Shown here: positions 1-7,563 of the stretch, in pieces
Numbering within the stretch: the first letter of the stretch is position 1
How the letters are laid out: every line of letters starts with the position of its first letter
Made by a program: the position numbers and the translations under genes
NCBI RefSeq assembly: GCF_001975665.1
Contig: NZ_CP019419.1
Location: forward strand, 2,108,001-2,172,000
Origin: Polaribacter reichenbachii
GTDB taxonomy: Bacteria > Bacteroidota > Bacteroidia > Flavobacteriales > Flavobacteriaceae
Reading direction: 5' to 3'
DNA length: 64,000 nt
Notes under the pieces: model-generated
The model's database searches: none
What the model was told of the DNA's origin: nothing
The model's input: only the letters and a program-made list of their open reading frames with translations

Positions 1-2
1 AT

Positions 3-527
3 GGTACAGGAGAGATTGGTTTTGGATTAAATGAATTTTTTGGAATGAGTATGAAAGTAGGTAATTTCGAGAGTTTCGGAATTCCTGTTTTTTGGGTAGG
101 AGAAATAAAAGCGCAACACGCAGTTTCTTTAACTTATCAAAGGTTAATTTATAGGTCAGAGAAAATTTTCTCTTTAGATTGGGGTGTAAGCGCTACATAT
201 TTTCAATCAACAAGAGGTAAAACAGATGTGTTTGCATTTTCAATTTTTCCAGTATTGCGTTTTTATTTATTAAGAAAAAAAGATTATGATTTTTATACTA
301 ATTACTCAATAATAGGACCAACTTATATTTCTAAAAGCGATATCGATAATACTCAAACTGGTCCCAAAACTACCTATCAAGACACTATGGGCTTTGGTGT
401 TTTTTTCGGAAAAAAAAGACGATATAATTTCGAATTACGTATAATGCACTACTCAAATGGTAATATTTTTACTAAAAATGATGGTGTTGCAATTCCTATT
501 CAGTTCACTTTAGGTAAAACTTTCTAG
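3..527 (+). CDS. Acyloxyacyl hydrolase / PagL-like outer-membrane protein, 5' end cut by the window
   Basis: The frame is open from the first bases, so the true start lies outside the window; a Met codon at 45 is internal to the open frame. The visible C-terminal part (about 174 residues) has alternating strands as in a small outer-membrane barrel and ends in Phe, the usual barrel-terminal signature. Near the C-terminus is HYSNGNIFTKNDG, which resembles the His-x-Ser-Asn active-site segment of PagL lipid A 3-O-deacylases. The acidic residue expected about 12 positions after the Ser is Ala here. Family assignment is by motif and barrel character only. If it is active, the substrate would be lipid A in the outer leaflet. 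Confidence 0.6.
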   Translation, partial: GTGEIGFGLNEFFGMSMKVGNFESFGIPVFWVGEIKAQHAVSLTYQRLIYRSEKIFSLDWGVSATYFQSTRGKTDVFAFSIFPVLRFYLLRKKDYDFYTNYSIIGPTYISKSDIDNTQTGPKTTYQDTMGFGVFFGKKRRYNFELRIMHYSNGNIFTKNDGVAIPIQFTLGKTF

Positions 528-690
528 TTTTAACAGACTTCTATATGCTTTTCGGTTAATAAATTACATATTATTTCTTCTACTAAAACCTTTTAGTAAT
601 TATATATTCTCAATTATTAGCTTCTTTTATTGTTAATGTACTAAATCATCAGTATTTAAGTAATTTTTATGCTTAGAACAGCGTTTTTTC

Positions 691-711
691 TTTGTAAATA
701 ACGTAAGTTTG
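691..711 (+). promoter_or_regulatory. Promoter of the sulfate assimilation operon (-7 box TAAGTTTG at 704-711)
   Basis: TAAGTTTG matches the Bacteroidota -7 consensus TAnnTTTG exactly. No clean -33 TTTG lies at 19-21 bp spacing; T-rich sequence at 681-690 occupies that place and a TTTG at 691 is too close. Transcription would start near 717-720, inside the inverted repeat that follows, 36-40 bases before the DUF2061 start codon. Confidence 0.55.
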
Positions 712-713
712 CA

Positions 714-736
714 TACCCTACTAAGTAAATAGGGTA
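714..736 (+). promoter_or_regulatory. Candidate operator of the cys operon: 7-bp inverted repeat TACCCTA-N9-TAGGGTA
   Basis: The perfect 7-bp arms (714-720 and 730-736) are separated by nine bases and lie just downstream of the -7 box, covering the predicted start of transcription. A repressor bound here would block initiation. Related flavobacterial sulfur loci often carry an Rrf2-family regulator gene, but none is visible here, so the binding protein is unknown. A role as an RNA hairpin is the alternative. Confidence 0.45.
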
Positions 737-755
737 ATGGTATTAATAAATTATT

Positions 756-1019
756 ATGATTGTAGATCAAATGATTTTTAACAAAAAGATAGCAAAACAA
801 AGTTTTGAAGAAGATGTTACTTCAGAGAAGCCTGTAAGAAGTATTGTAAAAGCATTAAGCTGGAGAGTTGTTGGTACTTTAGATACATTAATAGTCTCTT
901 ATATTTTAACAGGTAAAATAGCTTTGGCAGCATCGATTGCCTCTGTAGATTTCTTAACAAAACTAATCTTATACTTCTTTCACGAAAGAGTTTGGAACAA
1001 AATAAAATGGGGAAAATAA
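756..1019 (+). CDS. DUF2061 small membrane protein
   Basis: 87 residues. A charged N-terminus of about 30 residues is followed by the DUF2061 core: SIVKALSWRVVGTLDTLIVS, one hydrophobic segment, then FLTKLILYFFHERVWNKI with a second. It is predicted to sit in the inner membrane with two helices. It is the first gene of the cys operon, and its stop codon overlaps the cysH start (TAATG), so the two are translationally coupled. DUF2061 proteins recur beside cysH in Bacteroidota, which suggests a role linked to sulfate or sulfite handling, but no function is established. The ATG at 756 follows an AT-rich stretch without a strong Shine-Dalgarno, as is usual here. Confidence 0.85.
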   Translation: MIVDQMIFNKKIAKQSFEEDVTSEKPVRSIVKALSWRVVGTLDTLIVSYILTGKIALAASIASVDFLTKLILYFFHERVWNKIKWGK

Positions 1020-1633
1020 TGAGCCTAGATTTAGATAAAATAAACAATGATTTAAAAGATAAAAGTCCTGCAGAAATTATTGCTTGGGCTATTTCTTTTG
1101 CAAAAAATGCAGTAATTACAACAAACTTCAGACCATATGAAGTTGCTATTTTAAATGCAGTTACAGAAGTAAAAAAAGATATAAAAGTAATTTGGTGCGA
1201 TACGGGTTACAATACAGTACAGACTTACAAGCACGCAGAAGAAATTATAGAAAAATTAGATTTAAACATTCAATTATATACACCAAAACAAACTGCTGCG
1301 CATAGAAATGTGGTTTTAGGAGTTCCGTCTATAGAAGATCCAAAACACGCAGTTTTTACAGAGCAGGTAAAATTAGAACCTTTTGCTAGAGCTATGAAAG
1401 AACATGAACCAGATGTTTGGTTTACAAATCTTAGAAAAGGGCAAACTGCTTTTAGAAATAGTATAGATGTTGTTTCTGTAAGCAAAGACGGAATTGTAAA
1501 AGTAAGTCCGTTTTATAATTGGACAGATGAGCAATTAGATACCTATTTAGAAGAAAAGAATTTACCAAATGAATTCACCTATTTCGATCCAACAAAAGTA
1601 GAGAGTAACCGCGAATGTGGTTTACATATATAA
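1019..1633 (+). CDS. cysH: Phosphoadenylyl/adenylyl-sulfate reductase (CysH family)
   Basis: 204 residues from the ATG that overlaps the DUF2061 stop; an in-frame Met at 992 would extend into the upstream gene and is not preferred. The protein has the PP-loop family segment VIWCDTGYN and ends in ECGLHI, the conserved C-terminal active-site Cys that forms the thiosulfonate with substrate before reduction by thioredoxin. The Cys pairs that bind a 4Fe-4S cluster in classical APS reductases are absent: only two Cys occur in the chain. By that rule the substrate would be PAPS, yet no APS kinase gene (cysC) is in the window and CysN here carries no kinase domain, so the substrate remains open. Confidence 0.9.
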   Translation: MSLDLDKINNDLKDKSPAEIIAWAISFAKNAVITTNFRPYEVAILNAVTEVKKDIKVIWCDTGYNTVQTYKHAEEIIEKLDLNIQLYTPKQTAAHRNVVLGVPSIEDPKHAVFTEQVKLEPFARAMKEHEPDVWFTNLRKGQTAFRNSIDVVSVSKDGIVKVSPFYNWTDEQLDTYLEEKNLPNEFTYFDPTKVESNRECGLHI

Positions 1634-1644
1634 AAAATAAGACA

Positions 1645-2550
1645 ATGAGTCAGACAACAATTCAAGTAGATGCTTTAGAAAGCGAAGCAATTTATATTTT
1701 TAGAGAAGTAGTTGCACAATTCGAAAAACCAGTGTTGTTATTTTCTGGAGGAAAAGACAGTATAACACTAGTGCGTTTAGCGCAAAAAGCATTTTATCCT
1801 GCAAGAATCCCTTTTCCTTTAATGCATATAGATACAGGTCATAATTTTCCTGAAACTATAGAATTTAGAGATCGTTTAGCAAAAGAATTAGGGGTTGAGT
1901 TAATTGTAAGAAATGTACAAGATAATATCGATTCTGGTAGAGTAAAAGAAGAAACCGGTAGGTATGCAAGTAGAAATATGTTGCAAACCGAAACTTTATT
2001 AGATGCTATAGAAGAATTTGGTTTTGATGCTTGTATTGGTGGCGCAAGAAGAGACGAAGAAAAAGCAAGAGCTAAAGAACGTATCTTTTCTGTAAGAGAT
2101 GATTTTGGCCAATGGGATGAAAAAAACCAACGTCCAGAGGTTTTTGATATGTTAAATGGAAGGATTGATTTAGGGCAAAATGTACGTGTTTTTCCAATAT
2201 CAAACTGGACAGAATTAGACGTTTGGTCTTATATAGAGCAAGAAGAAATTGAAATTCCGTCTATTTATTTTGCCCACAAAAGAAAAATATTTGTGAGAGA
2301 TGGTATGATTTGGTCTGCAGATGATGAAGTTGTGTATAGAGACAAGGAAGAAGTTGTAGAAGAAAGAATGGTTCGTTTTAGAACTGTAGGCGATATGAGT
2401 TGTACAGCAGCAGTTTTATCTGATGCAGTAGACATTGCAAAAGTTGTTGAAGAAATCAGAGATTCCTCCATATCAGAAAGAGGAGCCAGAATAGATGATA
2501 AACGTTCTGAAGCAGCAATGGAAAAAAGAAAACAGCAAGGGTATTTCTAA
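1645..2550 (+). CDS. cysD: Sulfate adenylyltransferase small subunit
   Basis: 301 residues from ATG 1645, essentially the length of E. coli CysD (302). The PP-loop SGGKDS that binds ATP is near residue 35, followed by HIDTGHNFPET and the conserved GGARRDEEKARAKER. With CysN it makes adenylyl sulfate (APS) and pyrophosphate from ATP and sulfate in the cytoplasm, the synthesis being driven by GTP hydrolysis on CysN. An in-frame Met ten codons upstream overlaps the cysH end and gives a non-family extension, so it was rejected. The gene follows cysH by 11 bases and precedes cysN after a 115-base spacer with repeats. Confidence 0.97.
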   Translation: MSQTTIQVDALESEAIYIFREVVAQFEKPVLLFSGGKDSITLVRLAQKAFYPARIPFPLMHIDTGHNFPETIEFRDRLAKELGVELIVRNVQDNIDSGRVKEETGRYASRNMLQTETLLDAIEEFGFDACIGGARRDEEKARAKERIFSVRDDFGQWDEKNQRPEVFDMLNGRIDLGQNVRVFPISNWTELDVWSYIEQEEIEIPSIYFAHKRKIFVRDGMIWSADDEVVYRDKEEVVEERMVRFRTVGDMSCTAAVLSDAVDIAKVVEEIRDSSISERGARIDDKRSEAAMEKRKQQGYF

Positions 2551-2570
2551 AATTTTCTTAAGAAAATTTT
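2549..2570. repeat. 22-bp perfect palindrome right after cysD
   Basis: Arms AAAATTTTCTT and AAGAAAATTTT meet without a spacer, starting inside the cysD stop codon. It can form a hairpin in RNA and may cap or stabilise the cysHD transcript end, or pause RNA polymerase. There is no strong U-tract after it, so full termination is doubtful and cysN may still be cotranscribed. Confidence 0.6.
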
Positions 2571-2575
2571 AGCCC

Positions 2576-2652
2576 TTAGCTTTTGGCTTTTAGTCATTAG
2601 CAAAAAAATAAAAAGAATACAAATTAAGCTAAAAGCCAAAAGCAAATAGCTA
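2576..2652. repeat. AGC-rich dispersed intergenic repeat (copy 1, before cysN)
   Basis: GCTTTTGGCTTTTAG (2579-2593) is perfectly inverted as CTAAAAGCCAAAAGC (2629-2643), with further TAGCTAA-type units up to the cysN start region. Related tracts precede the reductase gene at 7500-7560 and tyrA at 31540-31595. All three sit in short gaps inside operons, just upstream of a start codon. Confidence 0.6.
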
Positions 2653-2665
2653 ACAGCTAATAAAA

Positions 2666-3913
2666 ATGAAAGTATTAAAAATAGCAACAGCAGGAAGTGT
2701 AGATGATGGTAAAAGTACCTTAATTGGTCGTATTTTATACGATACCAAATCATTAACAGATGATAAGTTAGAAGCCATAGAAGAAAAAAGTCAGCAAAGA
2801 GGATTTGATTATTTAGATTTCTCGTTGGCAACAGATGGTTTAGTTGCAGAACGTGAACAAGGTATTACAATAGATGTAGCACATATTTATTTTTCTACGC
2901 CTAGCAAAAGTTTCATTATTGCAGATACACCAGGTCATATAGAATACACAAGAAATATGGTTACTGGTGCTTCTACAGCACAAGCTTCTATTGTTTTAAT
3001 TGATGCTAGAAACGGAGTTGTAGAGCAAACTTACAGACACTTTTTTATCAATAATTTATTAAGAATTAAAGATGTTGTAATTGCTGTAAATAAAATGGAT
3101 TTAGTTGATTATTCAGAAGAAAAATATAATGTTATAAAAGGTGAAATTGAATATTTAGCTAGCAAAAGCGAATACAAGGGTCAGAACTTAACCTTCATTC
3201 CTTTATCAGCATTAAAAGGTGATAACGTAGTTGAAAAATCTGATAATATGGCTTGGTACAAAGGAGAAACATTAATGCATCACTTAGAAAATTTAGATGC
3301 AGAAGATATTAACGACGAATCTCAAACGCGTTTTCCTGTACAAACTGTTATTAGACCAAAAACAGAAGAATACCACGATTTTAGAGGCTATGCAGGCAAA
3401 ATTTACGGAGGAGATTTTGAAGTAGGAGATGACGTAGCTGTTTTACCATCATTAACAAAATCAAAAATCAAAACAATTAATTTTTTCGATAAAGAATATC
3501 AAAAAGCAAAAAGAGGAAGCTCAGTTACCATTACTTTAGAAGATAATGTAAATGTAAGTAGAGGAGATATGTTAGTAAAAACTAATGAAGAACCTAAAAT
3601 TGCAAAACAATTAGACGCAACTATTTGTTGGATGGACAAAGAACCTTTACAGGCATCACAAAAATATTACATCAAACACGGTGTAAATGATGCCCAAGCG
3701 AAAATTACACAATTATCAAGCATCATAAAAACTGATTTTTCTGGAATTGAAGAAAATCCATCAGAACTAGAATTAAATCAAATTGGAGACATTCAATTAA
3801 AATTGAGTAAACCTTTAGCGTTTGATGCTTATAAAAACAATAAATCTAATGGGTCATTTATTTTAATTAACCCAAAAACGAATAATACTGTTGGTGTTGG
3901 TTTTATAAAGTAA
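2666..3913 (+). CDS. cysN: Sulfate adenylyltransferase large subunit, GTPase
   Basis: 415 residues. The translation-factor-type G domain is complete: P-loop GSVDDGKST near residue 10, DTPGH (switch II) near 92 and NKMD near 146, followed by an EF-Tu-like beta-barrel pair. CysN hydrolyses GTP to drive APS formation by CysD. The chain is shorter than E. coli CysN (475) but keeps all G motifs, and it ends without the APS-kinase domain found in CysNC fusions. Its spacing from cysD (115 bases filled with palindromes) is unusual for partner subunits that are needed in equal amounts. Confidence 0.96.
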   Translation: MKVLKIATAGSVDDGKSTLIGRILYDTKSLTDDKLEAIEEKSQQRGFDYLDFSLATDGLVAEREQGITIDVAHIYFSTPSKSFIIADTPGHIEYTRNMVTGASTAQASIVLIDARNGVVEQTYRHFFINNLLRIKDVVIAVNKMDLVDYSEEKYNVIKGEIEYLASKSEYKGQNLTFIPLSALKGDNVVEKSDNMAWYKGETLMHHLENLDAEDINDESQTRFPVQTVIRPKTEEYHDFRGYAGKIYGGDFEVGDDVAVLPSLTKSKIKTINFFDKEYQKAKRGSSVTITLEDNVNVSRGDMLVKTNEEPKIAKQLDATICWMDKEPLQASQKYYIKHGVNDAQAKITQLSSIIKTDFSGIEENPSELELNQIGDIQLKLSKPLAFDAYKNNKSNGSFILINPKTNNTVGVGFIK

Positions 3914-3917
3914 AACA

Positions 3918-3945
3918 TCCTGCAAGGTTTCAAAAACCTTGTAGG
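3918..3945. repeat. CCTGCAAGGTTT palindrome (copy 1, after cysN)
   Basis: CCTGCAAGGTTT and AACCTTGTAGG face each other across a short AT loop, five bases after the cysN stop. It is one of five palindromes of this family in the window (also 8623, 15306, 15353, 33646). No U-tract follows this copy, so a terminator role is uncertain. Confidence 0.6.
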
Positions 3946-3992
3946 TAATAGAGAAAAAAGTAATTAACAATACTCTTAAAACCCGAGTAAGA

Positions 3993-4027
3993 GTTCCTTC
4001 CCTTTTGGAAGGTTAGGATGGGCTTTT
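3993..4027. repeat. Diverged solo terminal palindrome of the DUF559-type element, before sir
   Basis: The tract TTCCTTCCCTTTTGGAAGG followed by TTAGGATGGGCTTTT resembles the CCCC-TTT-GGGG...TAGGGGG...CTTT ends that flank the metH insert, with substitutions. It ends three bases before the preferred start codon of the sulfite reductase gene and so contributes its leader. Similarity was judged by eye. Confidence 0.45.
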
Positions 4028-4029
4028 GT

Positions 4030-6123
4030 ATGAAAAGTTTTGAAACAGAAATAGAAAATCCGATTGTAGAAAAAGATATTATTGAATTGGCAGATAAAAT
4101 TGCTGCATTCAATAACCTACAAATTGATGAGGAAAAATTCAGAAGTCTTCGTTTAGCAAGAGGAGTTTACGGTCAGCGTCAAGCAGGCGTACAAATGATT
4201 CGTATAAAACTGCCTTATGGTAAAGTGAAGAGTAATCAATTACGCAGAATTTCTGAAGTTTCTGATGAATATTCTAGAGGTAGATTGCATATTACAACGC
4301 GTCAAGATATTCAAATTCATTATGTAGATCTAAACAGAACTCCAGAATTGTGGGCAGAGTTAGAAAAAGATGATGTTACATTAAGAGAAGCTTGTGGTAA
4401 TGTGGTTAGAAACGTAACAGCATCAGAAACTGCAGGTATAGATGTTAACGAGCCTTTTGATGTTTCTCCTTATGCAGATGCATTGTATAAATTCTTTTTA
4501 CGTAACCCAATTTGTCAAGAAATGGGACGTAAATTTAAAGTTTCATTTTCTTCTACGGATGAAGATACAGGCTTGTCTTATTTACACGATTTAGGTTTTA
4601 TCGCTAAAATTGAAAACGGAATAAGAGGTTTTAAAGTAATGGTAGCGGGTGGTTTAGGTTCGCAACCAAGACACGCAGAAACTTTATACGAGTTTTTACC
4701 ATCAGACAAAATAATTCCGGTAATGGAAGGTGTTTTAAGAATTTTTGATAGATATGGTGAGCGTAAAAGTAGGGCCAAAGCAAGAATGAAATTCTTATTA
4801 AAAGATATCGGTTTAGAAGCTTTTAGAGATTTAATTGCACAAGAACAAAAAGCAATTGAATTAAAAACGGTTGCCATAGATGCAGACGCTTATGTTGCTT
4901 CAACTCCTGTTTCTGTTGATGTGCCTCAGGTTGAAATTAAAAACCAAGAAGCATTTGAATTATGGAAATCGACTAATTTAATTCCCCAAAAACAAGAAGG
5001 TTTTGTAGCAATCGGAATTAAAGTTTTATTAGGAGATTTTTACACAGACAAAGCAAGATTATTAGCAGATTTAGTTGATGAATATGCAGCAGGAGAAATT
5101 AGATTAACATTACGTCAGAATATTGTGATTCCTTTTGTTAAGGAAGACTTGGTTCCTTATTTTTATCAAGAACTAGAAAAATTAGGTTTTGTTGAGGCAG
5201 GGTATAACAAAGCAGTAGATATTACAGCTTGTCCAGGAACAGATACATGTAATTTAGGTATTGCAAGTAGTACAGGAATTGCAGAAGAGTTAGAGAAAGT
5301 GATTGCTGCAGAATATCCTCAATACTTAAAAAACGAAGATCTTGTTATTAAGATTAGTGGTTGTATGAATGCTTGTGGGCAACACAATATGGCTAATATT
5401 GGTTTTCAAGGGATGACAGTAAGAACGCCAGACAAATTAGTTGCACCAGCATTGCAAGTTTTATTAGGTGGTGGTAATTTAGGTGATGGAAATGGTGTTT
5501 TTGCAGATAAAGTTGTAAAAGTACCAAGTAGAAGAGGCCCAGAAGCATTAAGAAGAATCTTAAACGATTTTGAAGCCAATGCAAACGGAAAACAATTTGT
5601 TGATTATTATAAAGAACAAGGAGAAAAATATTTCTATAATTTCTTAAACGATTTACAAGACGCAACTAATTTAACCCAAGAAGATTTTATTGATTGGGGA
5701 GAGTCTGAAAAGTATGTAAAAGAAATCGGAATTGGAGAGTGTGCAGGTGTTGTTATCGATTTAATTGCTACTTTGTTTTTAGAAAGTGAAGAGAAAATTG
5801 ATAATGCAAAAGATGCCTTAGAAAACGGAGTGTATTCTGGTTCAATTTATTATACATATCAATCAATAGTAAATTCTGCAAAAGCATCATTATTAGCAGA
5901 AAATAAGAAAACGAATACACACGCAAGTATAATAGCGCAATTCGATGATTTATTTGTAACATCTGGTAAAATAAATTTAGGTACATCTTTTTCAGAGTTG
6001 ATTTATCAAATTAATAAATATGCACCAACAAAAGAGTTTGCTGAGAAATATATAAATGATGCAAATACATTTTTACAAAAAGTAAGAGCTTATAGAGAAG
6101 CAGAAACTACAGTTGCACAATAA
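4030..6123 (+). CDS. Ferredoxin-dependent sulfite (nitrite/sulfite) reductase with a HEPN-like C-terminal extension
   Basis: About 697 residues from ATG 4030; an earlier ATG at 4018 lies inside a repeat. Two ferredoxin-like/siroheme half-domains are present. TTRQDIQIHYV is the first substrate/siroheme segment. The second half carries ACPGTDTC (C-x5-C) and SGCMNACGQH (C-x3-C), the four Cys that bind the 4Fe-4S cluster bridged to siroheme. It reduces sulfite to sulfide with six electrons. The last about 120 residues, after the reductase core, are all-helical and resemble HEPN-type domains; no catalytic R-x4-6-H is seen there. Siroheme genes follow directly, and ferredoxin and its reductase are in the same cluster. 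Nitrite cannot be excluded as a substrate from sequence alone, but the context says sulfite. Confidence 0.92.
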   Translation: MKSFETEIENPIVEKDIIELADKIAAFNNLQIDEEKFRSLRLARGVYGQRQAGVQMIRIKLPYGKVKSNQLRRISEVSDEYSRGRLHITTRQDIQIHYVDLNRTPELWAELEKDDVTLREACGNVVRNVTASETAGIDVNEPFDVSPYADALYKFFLRNPICQEMGRKFKVSFSSTDEDTGLSYLHDLGFIAKIENGIRGFKVMVAGGLGSQPRHAETLYEFLPSDKIIPVMEGVLRIFDRYGERKSRAKARMKFLLKDIGLEAFRDLIAQEQKAIELKTVAIDADAYVASTPVSVDVPQVEIKNQEAFELWKSTNLIPQKQEGFVAIGIKVLLGDFYTDKARLLADLVDEYAAGEIRLTLRQNIVIPFVKEDLVPYFYQELEKLGFVEAGYNKAVDITACPGTDTCNLGIASSTGIAEELEKVIAAEYPQYLKNEDLVIKISGCMNACGQHNMANIGFQGMTVRTPDKLVAPALQVLLGGGNLGDGNGVFADKVVKVPSRRGPEALRRILNDFEANANGKQFVDYYKEQGEKYFYNFLNDLQDATNLTQEDFIDWGESEKYVKEIGIGECAGVVIDLIATLFLESEEKIDNAKDALENGVYSGSIYYTYQSIVNSAKASLLAENKKTNTHASIIAQFDDLFVTSGKINLGTSFSELIYQINKYAPTKEFAEKYINDANTFLQKVRAYREAETTVAQ

Positions 6124-6142
6124 TTCGCTTAAAAGAAAAAGT

Positions 6143-6913
6143 ATGAGTTTAAAAACGCCAAAATTAACGGTTGTAGGTGCTGGTCCTGGAGATGTAGATT
6201 TAATTACAATAAAAGCAATTAAAGTTTTAAAAACTGCAGATGTTGTTTTATACGATGCTTTAGTAAATGAAGAATTACTAGATTACATCAATCCAGAAGC
6301 AGAGCAAATTTTTGTAGGTAAACGTAGAGGCTGCTATCGTTATCAACAAGAACAAATTAACGAATTAATTGTAGAAAGAGCTAAAACTTCTGGACACGTA
6401 GTTCGTTTAAAAGGTGGAGACCCATTTATTTTTGGTAGAGGAGCAGAAGAAATGGAATATGCTGCAAATAATGGTTTAGAAACAGCAATTGTTCCAGGTA
6501 TTTCATCTTCTTTAGCAGTGCCTGCATATCAAAATATACCTTTAACAAAAAGAGGGAGTTCAGAAAGTTTTTGGGTAATTACGGGTACAACAAAAGAGCA
6601 TAAAATATCATCAGATATCGAATTGGCAGCAAAGTCTAATGCAACAGTAGTGGTGTTAATGGGCATGAGTAAGTTGCCTCAAATTGTAAAATTATTTCAA
6701 GCTCAAGGTAAAAATAATTTACCAGTTGCTATTATTCAAAATGGCACAAGAGCTGATGAAAAAATCGGAATAGGCACTGTAGATACTATCGAAAATGTTG
6801 TTGTAGAAAACGAATTAAGAAATCCTGCAATTATTGTTTTGGGAGATGTTGTAAAACATCGTCAAGTCATTTTAGATATTCAACAAGAATATGCAACTCA
6901 ATTAAAAGAATAG
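6143..6913 (+). CDS. cobA: Uroporphyrinogen-III C-methyltransferase
   Basis: 256 residues from ATG 6143; an in-frame Met 30 bases upstream overlaps the sulfite reductase end and was rejected. Family signatures: VVGAGPGDVDLITIKA (SAM-binding P-loop-like) at the N-terminus, VLYDALV, VRLKGGDPFIFGRGAEE and VPGISSSLAVPAYQNIPLT. It methylates uroporphyrinogen III twice with SAM to give precorrin-2, the siroheme precursor needed by the upstream reductase. It is a single-domain enzyme, not the fused CysG of enterics; the dehydrogenase/chelatase part is the next gene. Confidence 0.95.
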   Translation: MSLKTPKLTVVGAGPGDVDLITIKAIKVLKTADVVLYDALVNEELLDYINPEAEQIFVGKRRGCYRYQQEQINELIVERAKTSGHVVRLKGGDPFIFGRGAEEMEYAANNGLETAIVPGISSSLAVPAYQNIPLTKRGSSESFWVITGTTKEHKISSDIELAAKSNATVVVLMGMSKLPQIVKLFQAQGKNNLPVAIIQNGTRADEKIGIGTVDTIENVVVENELRNPAIIVLGDVVKHRQVILDIQQEYATQLKE

Positions 6914-6917
6914 TATT

Positions 6918-7493
6918 TTGGAAAGAAATAATTTATATCCTATTTTTTTAAAAACCAAAAACTTACAAGTATTAATTGTTGGTGGAGGTTTTGTGGCAGA
7001 AGAAAAACTAACGTTTTTGTTAAAATCGAGCCCAGATGCTAATGTAACAATTGTATCACCAATGTTTAGAGAAGGTACAGTAACTTTGTCAAAAAAAGGG
7101 AATGTAAAACTTATTCAAAAAAAGTATAGTAAAAAGTATTTAAAAGGGAAGCACATTGTTGTGGCAACAACCGATATTCCTAAAATTAACGAAACAGTTT
7201 ACAGCCATTGTAGAAAAAGAAGTATTTTAGTTAATGTTGCAGATAATCCACCATATTGCGATTTTTATATGGGAGGAATTGTAACAAAAGGAAATGTAAA
7301 AGTGGCAATTTCTACAAACGGAAAATCGCCAACAACAGCTAAAAGATTACGTCAGTTTTTCGAAGAAGTAATTCCAGAAAATATTGATGATTTAGTAAAG
7401 AATTTAAACGAGTATAGAAAAACCATCAAAGGAGACTTTGAGGAAAAAGTAGAAAAGCTAAACGAATTCACAAAAAGTTTAGTACAGAAATAA
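6918..7493 (+). CDS. Precorrin-2 dehydrogenase / sirohydrochlorin ferrochelatase-like (CysG N-terminal type)
   Basis: 191 residues. The N-terminal NAD-binding fold reads VLIVGGGFVAEEK, followed by VVATTDIPKINETVYSHCR and ILVNVADNPPYCDFYMGGIV, typical of the SirC/Met8/CysG N-terminal family. It oxidises precorrin-2 to sirohydrochlorin and may insert iron. The start is taken as TTG at 6918, four bases after the cobA stop, because no ATG or GTG exists before the conserved N-terminus. It completes siroheme synthesis beside cobA; no separate chelatase gene is visible in the window. Confidence 0.9.
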   Translation: MERNNLYPIFLKTKNLQVLIVGGGFVAEEKLTFLLKSSPDANVTIVSPMFREGTVTLSKKGNVKLIQKKYSKKYLKGKHIVVATTDIPKINETVYSHCRKRSILVNVADNPPYCDFYMGGIVTKGNVKVAISTNGKSPTTAKRLRQFFEEVIPENIDDLVKNLNEYRKTIKGDFEEKVEKLNEFTKSLVQK

Positions 7494-7495
7494 AA

Positions 7496-7562
7496 TGGCT
7501 ATTAGCCTTTAGCGTTTTGCAATTAGCGAAAGGCCAAAAGCGAAAAGCCAAAAGCAAACAAT
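7496..7562. repeat. AGC-rich dispersed intergenic repeat (copy 2, before the reductase gene)
   Basis: The whole 70-base gap is built of TTAGCGTTTTGC-like and GGCCAAAAGCGAAAAGCC-like units in opposing orientation. It shares the GCCAAAAGC core with the copy before cysN and ends immediately before the start codon at 7564. Confidence 0.55.
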
Positions 7563-7563
7563 T

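Noticed and set aside
4018..4029. ATG 4018 as the certain start of sulfite reductase
   Set aside because: It falls inside a dispersed repeat and adds only four non-conserved residues; kept as an alternative only.
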